Of a stretch of DNA of 64,000 bases, positions 61,272-64,000 are shown in pieces. Both the position numbers and the translations under genes were made by a program. The notes under the pieces were generated by a model. That model had not been told where the DNA came from and did no database searches. It worked only from the letters and a program-made list of their open reading frames with translations. Source of the DNA: Chitinophaga hostae (GTDB lineage Bacteria > Bacteroidota > Bacteroidia > Chitinophagales > Chitinophagaceae). Positions within the stretch are counted from its first letter, which is position 1. Each line of letters begins with the position of its first letter. Location of the stretch: the NCBI RefSeq assembly GCF_018224885.1, contig NZ_JAGTXB010000005.1, positions 1 to 64,000 on the forward strand. The letters are read 5' to 3'.

Positions 61272-63578
61272 ATGTATAAGATGAAGTATTTCCTGTTGTT
61301 CCTGGCAATTATTGCCACATCGAAAAAATCATTTTCCCAGCTCTCCAACCCGGAAATGAACAGGATACTGAAACAGGTTAGCGGATCAGTAGCTTTTTTA
61401 CAACGACATTATGATGGCGTCAGCCTGGTGACAGAAAATGTTTTCCATTCCGGTGAGTTGCCTGGTAACTGGCAACTGGCGCTAAAAGCAACACCCGTAA
61501 AGGAATGTAGTGATGCGGTAGATATGGAAGCTTCTTTCCGGTTAACGGCGGGAGAGGCAAGTGCTTCCACGGTGGCGGTAAAATTTGACTTCAGTAACTG
61601 GAGCGCGGCCAACTATGTGCTAGTACCCGCCTCGCTTTATAACGGAAACCGGTATCGCTCCATAGGGTATGGTTATAGCCCGCAGTATCCACATGATATG
61701 TATTATAACCCACTCGTACCGTTAACGATTTCAAATAACCCGCGTTTATCCATAGCACCTGATAAAGCTTCGCTGGTAGAATTGCAAACCGGTAATATGG
61801 CTACGCCGGCCGTTTGCTTTTTTTCTCCTTCGGAACAAACGGGCTTTATCCTGTTAACGGAACAGCAAACGAAATGGGGAAACAATGGGGTTACCATCAC
61901 GGAAAACGCACAAAAAGACCATTTTACTTTTGATATATCAGCGCCTGCAATCCGCAAGCTGGCTACGGGTTTCGGCGACTTTCATCCAAGTGGCGATAAA
62001 GCGCCCGACTGGAAAGCCGGCGACGAAGTATCGATGCGGTTCCGGGTATATGTATTTAAGGCAACAGATATTCCCTCCCTGCTGACAAAATTTATGAAAG
62101 TACGGAAAGATCTTTCCGGCGCGCCTGCTCTCCGCAACCTGTTGCCAATGAGCAAGCTGCTGGAACTGGGAACAGATATCTGCAGCAGCAATTTTGCACA
62201 ACAGCCCACCGGCAGTTACTACAAGCCGGAAAACAGTAACGATTTCCAGCTGGGATGGGTAAGTGGAATGATTAACACCTATCCCATGTTATCGCTGAAC
62301 AACGAGAAGGAACGCAGGAGAGTGGCGGAGGAGCTTAATTTTGTGGTACACAAATTACAAGGTAAGAGTGGTTATTTTTTCGGAGCCATTACCTCAACAG
62401 GAGAAATTAAGGGAGAGAAGATGTCGCCCGATTTCCCGGAAATACAGGCCATGGTAAGAAAGAACGGCGATGTATTATTTTGGCTGGTGAAACACCTGAT
62501 GTTGTTCAGGGAAAGCGGTCATGCTGCAATGATTAATAAAGACTGGGAAGCGGCAGCGCAAAAACTGGCTGCGGCTTTTGTAAAAACCTGGGAGAAGAAT
62601 GGCCAGTTTGGCCAGTATATAGCGCCGCAAACCGGCGAGATCGCCGTCTTCAACTCTACTGCCGGTAATATTGCCCCGGCGGGCCTGGCATTGGCGGCCA
62701 GCTATTTTAAAAAGGCCGACTGGCTGAAAACTGCCGCCGCCGCCGCGGATTATTATTACCGCCGCGATGTGGCAGGGCAGGGGCTTACAGGTGGTAACTG
62801 CGGGGATATTTCGCAGGATGCGGATTCCGAATCAGCGTTTGGATTCCTCGAGTCACTGATGGCATTGTACAATTATACCGGGGATAAAAAGTGGCTGTCC
62901 ATGGCAGAAGTAGAGGCGTCTCTTTGCGCCACCTGGACACTATCCTATGCGCCGGTGTTCCCTCCATCCAGCACCATCGGGAAATTGCAATCCAATATGA
63001 CCGGCGCCGTTTGGGCTAGCATACAAAATAAACATGCTGCACCGGGCATCTGCACTTCCTCCGGTGATTATCTTTTTAAACTCTTCAGGGCTACGGGGAA
63101 GCCGATGTATGCTGATCTGATCAGGGATATACAACATGCGCATACGGAGGCGGTGAATATGCCAGGACATATTACCACCAATTTCCTGGTGGGTTCATCG
63201 ATGGAACGTATTCAGCCAAGCGATGCTGAAGGAAAGGAAAGCGTTGGCAATTTTATTTATACCCGTAACTCCTGGACAGAAACAAACGGTGTACTGATGG
63301 CATTGGAGCTACCAGGTATTTACGTGCTGAGTGATCAGTCAACATGTTATGTTTTTGATCATGTGGAGGCAAAAATTATTAAGAAAGATACAAAGGGCCT
63401 GGTGCTGGAGTTACATAATCCAACCGCATATGATGCCAATGTAAGTGTTATGGCAGAAACCAGCGCAGACGCAAAACGCCCCTTAGGATATACTGCTTTT
63501 CTTCATTGGCCAAAGGTGCCGGTGAAGGCGGGCGAAACGATCAGCGTGCGTGTGACGGGGAAAGGAGTGGCGTGGTAA
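61272..63578 (+). CDS. Exported protein of unassigned family, beta-sandwich plus alpha/alpha toroid
   Basis: About 768 residues from the ATG at 61272 (another ATG lies at 61281). The signal peptide is FLLFLAIIATSKKSFSQ. Residues ~30-320 look beta-rich (ASTVAVKFDFSNWSAANYVL, VCFFSPSEQTGFILLTEQQT). From ~335 to 680 the pattern is helical with pocket-type turns (FQLGWVSGMINTYPML, GGNCGDISQDADSESAFGFL, GICTSSGDYLFKLFRATGKP), as in (alpha/alpha)6 glycosidases and lyases. The end is a small beta domain (KIIKKDTKGLVLELHNPTAY). No family number can be given. The divergent AraC gene stands about 200 bp away. Confidence 0.7.
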   Translation: MYKMKYFLLFLAIIATSKKSFSQLSNPEMNRILKQVSGSVAFLQRHYDGVSLVTENVFHSGELPGNWQLALKATPVKECSDAVDMEASFRLTAGEASASTVAVKFDFSNWSAANYVLVPASLYNGNRYRSIGYGYSPQYPHDMYYNPLVPLTISNNPRLSIAPDKASLVELQTGNMATPAVCFFSPSEQTGFILLTEQQTKWGNNGVTITENAQKDHFTFDISAPAIRKLATGFGDFHPSGDKAPDWKAGDEVSMRFRVYVFKATDIPSLLTKFMKVRKDLSGAPALRNLLPMSKLLELGTDICSSNFAQQPTGSYYKPENSNDFQLGWVSGMINTYPMLSLNNEKERRRVAEELNFVVHKLQGKSGYFFGAITSTGEIKGEKMSPDFPEIQAMVRKNGDVLFWLVKHLMLFRESGHAAMINKDWEAAAQKLAAAFVKTWEKNGQFGQYIAPQTGEIAVFNSTAGNIAPAGLALAASYFKKADWLKTAAAAADYYYRRDVAGQGLTGGNCGDISQDADSESAFGFLESLMALYNYTGDKKWLSMAEVEASLCATWTLSYAPVFPPSSTIGKLQSNMTGAVWASIQNKHAAPGICTSSGDYLFKLFRATGKPMYADLIRDIQHAHTEAVNMPGHITTNFLVGSSMERIQPSDAEGKESVGNFIYTRNSWTETNGVLMALELPGIYVLSDQSTCYVFDHVEAKIIKKDTKGLVLELHNPTAYDANVSVMAETSADAKRPLGYTAFLHWPKVPVKAGETISVRVTGKGVAW

Positions 63579-63667
63579 GGCAATGGTGGCGGGGCGAAAA
63601 CCCGGCAAACTTTTCGTGTGGCAGCCTATGTGAAAATACCTTATTTTAGCTGAAACAGCCATTTGCC

Positions 63668-64000
63668 TTGACACTGGAAGCACTATACGAAACAATTCAT
63701 TTGAGAAAGAGGCCGGAAGATGTGGCCGCACTGATAAAGGATGTGCCGGGCAACCAGCTCAGCGCATCTGAAACAGCGATCCTGCAGAAAGCGGTGGCCG
63801 CAGCATTGCGCAATACTGTATGGCAGTATACCGCTATGCTTGAAAAGTTTGCCGGTGTAACAGGAGCAGAGAAGCAGGTGAACAAAGCCATTGAACTTTT
63901 TAAACTGCAGAAGGAAACCGGCAGTACCGCTTATGATGACCCGGCAGTGGTACAGGAATTTATTCATGCTGTTAGCCCGCTGATACACAAAAATCCCGGG
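63668..64000 (+). CDS. 5' part of an unidentified gene, TTG start (runs off the edge)
   Basis: An open frame of 111 codons begins at TTG 63668, with an in-frame TAG at 63647 just upstream, and is still open at the window end. It reads TLEALYETIHLRKRPEDVAA, then LIKDVPGNQLSASETAILQK and later FKLQKETGSTAYDDPAVVQE. It is helix-rich and hydrophilic, with no signal peptide. No family is recognised. It has coding-like composition and follows the 801-codon gene by 89 bp in the same direction. The start codon is a guess, because no ATG lies near the beginning. Confidence 0.55.
   Translation, partial: MTLEALYETIHLRKRPEDVAALIKDVPGNQLSASETAILQKAVAAALRNTVWQYTAMLEKFAGVTGAEKQVNKAIELFKLQKETGSTAYDDPAVVQEFIHAVSPLIHKNPG

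Noticed and set aside
1..64000. tRNA, rRNA or known riboswitch
   Set aside because: No cloverleaf, rRNA core sequence or familiar riboswitch motif was noticed on either strand; a covariance-model search was not possible here.

Overview
The window looks like a chromosomal segment of a free-living Bacteroidota, most plausibly the Chitinophaga/Chitinophagaceae group. This is inferred from three SusC/SusD-type outer-membrane pairs, many secreted (lipo)proteins, AraC regulators with the EACYNSGYNN..FNKHFKE signature, a few TAnnTTTG-like promoter elements and the scarcity of Shine-Dalgarno sequences. No rRNA, tRNA, CRISPR array, phage or intact transposon was seen.

Layout. (1) 1-9600 is a mixed regulatory and accessory stretch: a SnoaL-like protein, an AraC regulator, an Lnt/nitrilase-like membrane protein, a composite pseudogene (ECF sigma fragment joined to a decayed AraC gene), a lipoprotein esterase with a small exported partner, a membrane-anchored AraC regulator, an XRE-pentapeptide-repeat protein, and a Crp-like regulator with a membrane protein. 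(2) 9990-39830 is a dispersed alpha-mannoside (and alpha-galactoside) utilisation locus: GH36 alpha-galactosidase, an outer-membrane barrel, a six-hairpin glycosidase, a SusC/SusD pair, an FG-GAP/ASPIC lipoprotein with a vanadium haloperoxidase, a mono-haem cytochrome, GH92 and GH38-like mannosidases, two HutC-type GntR regulators, a ROK kinase-phosphomannose isomerase fusion and a sugar porter. Glycosidases would release mannose outside the cytoplasm, the porter would import it, and the fusion would take mannose to mannose-6-phosphate and fructose-6-phosphate.

(3) 40559-51960 holds two further SusC/SusD pairs, the second followed by a small lipoprotein. (4) 52114-63578 holds a berberine-bridge-type FAD oxidoreductase, an unassigned 734-residue exported protein, an operon (aldo/keto reductase, enolase-superfamily dehydratase, Na+/solute symporter, lipoprotein mutarotase) that fits non-phosphorylative 6-deoxysugar (fucose/rhamnose-like) oxidation, a convergent AraC regulator and an unassigned 801-codon exported protein. 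A TTG-started gene runs off the right edge.

The most informative non-coding signal is a set of five 22-bp palindromic sites of one architecture, in two half-site flavours. ATGTTY-N8-GAACAT lies before the barrel gene, before the six-hairpin glycosidase and across the start of the second GntR gene. ATGTAY-N8-ATACAT lies before the SusC/SusD operon and between the GH38-like gene and the first GntR gene. They tie scattered transcription units into two probable GntR regulons. Other unexplained structures are two very long hairpins with related arms (45465-45573, 51967-52083) and a degenerate ~58-bp tandem repeat (34596-34829).
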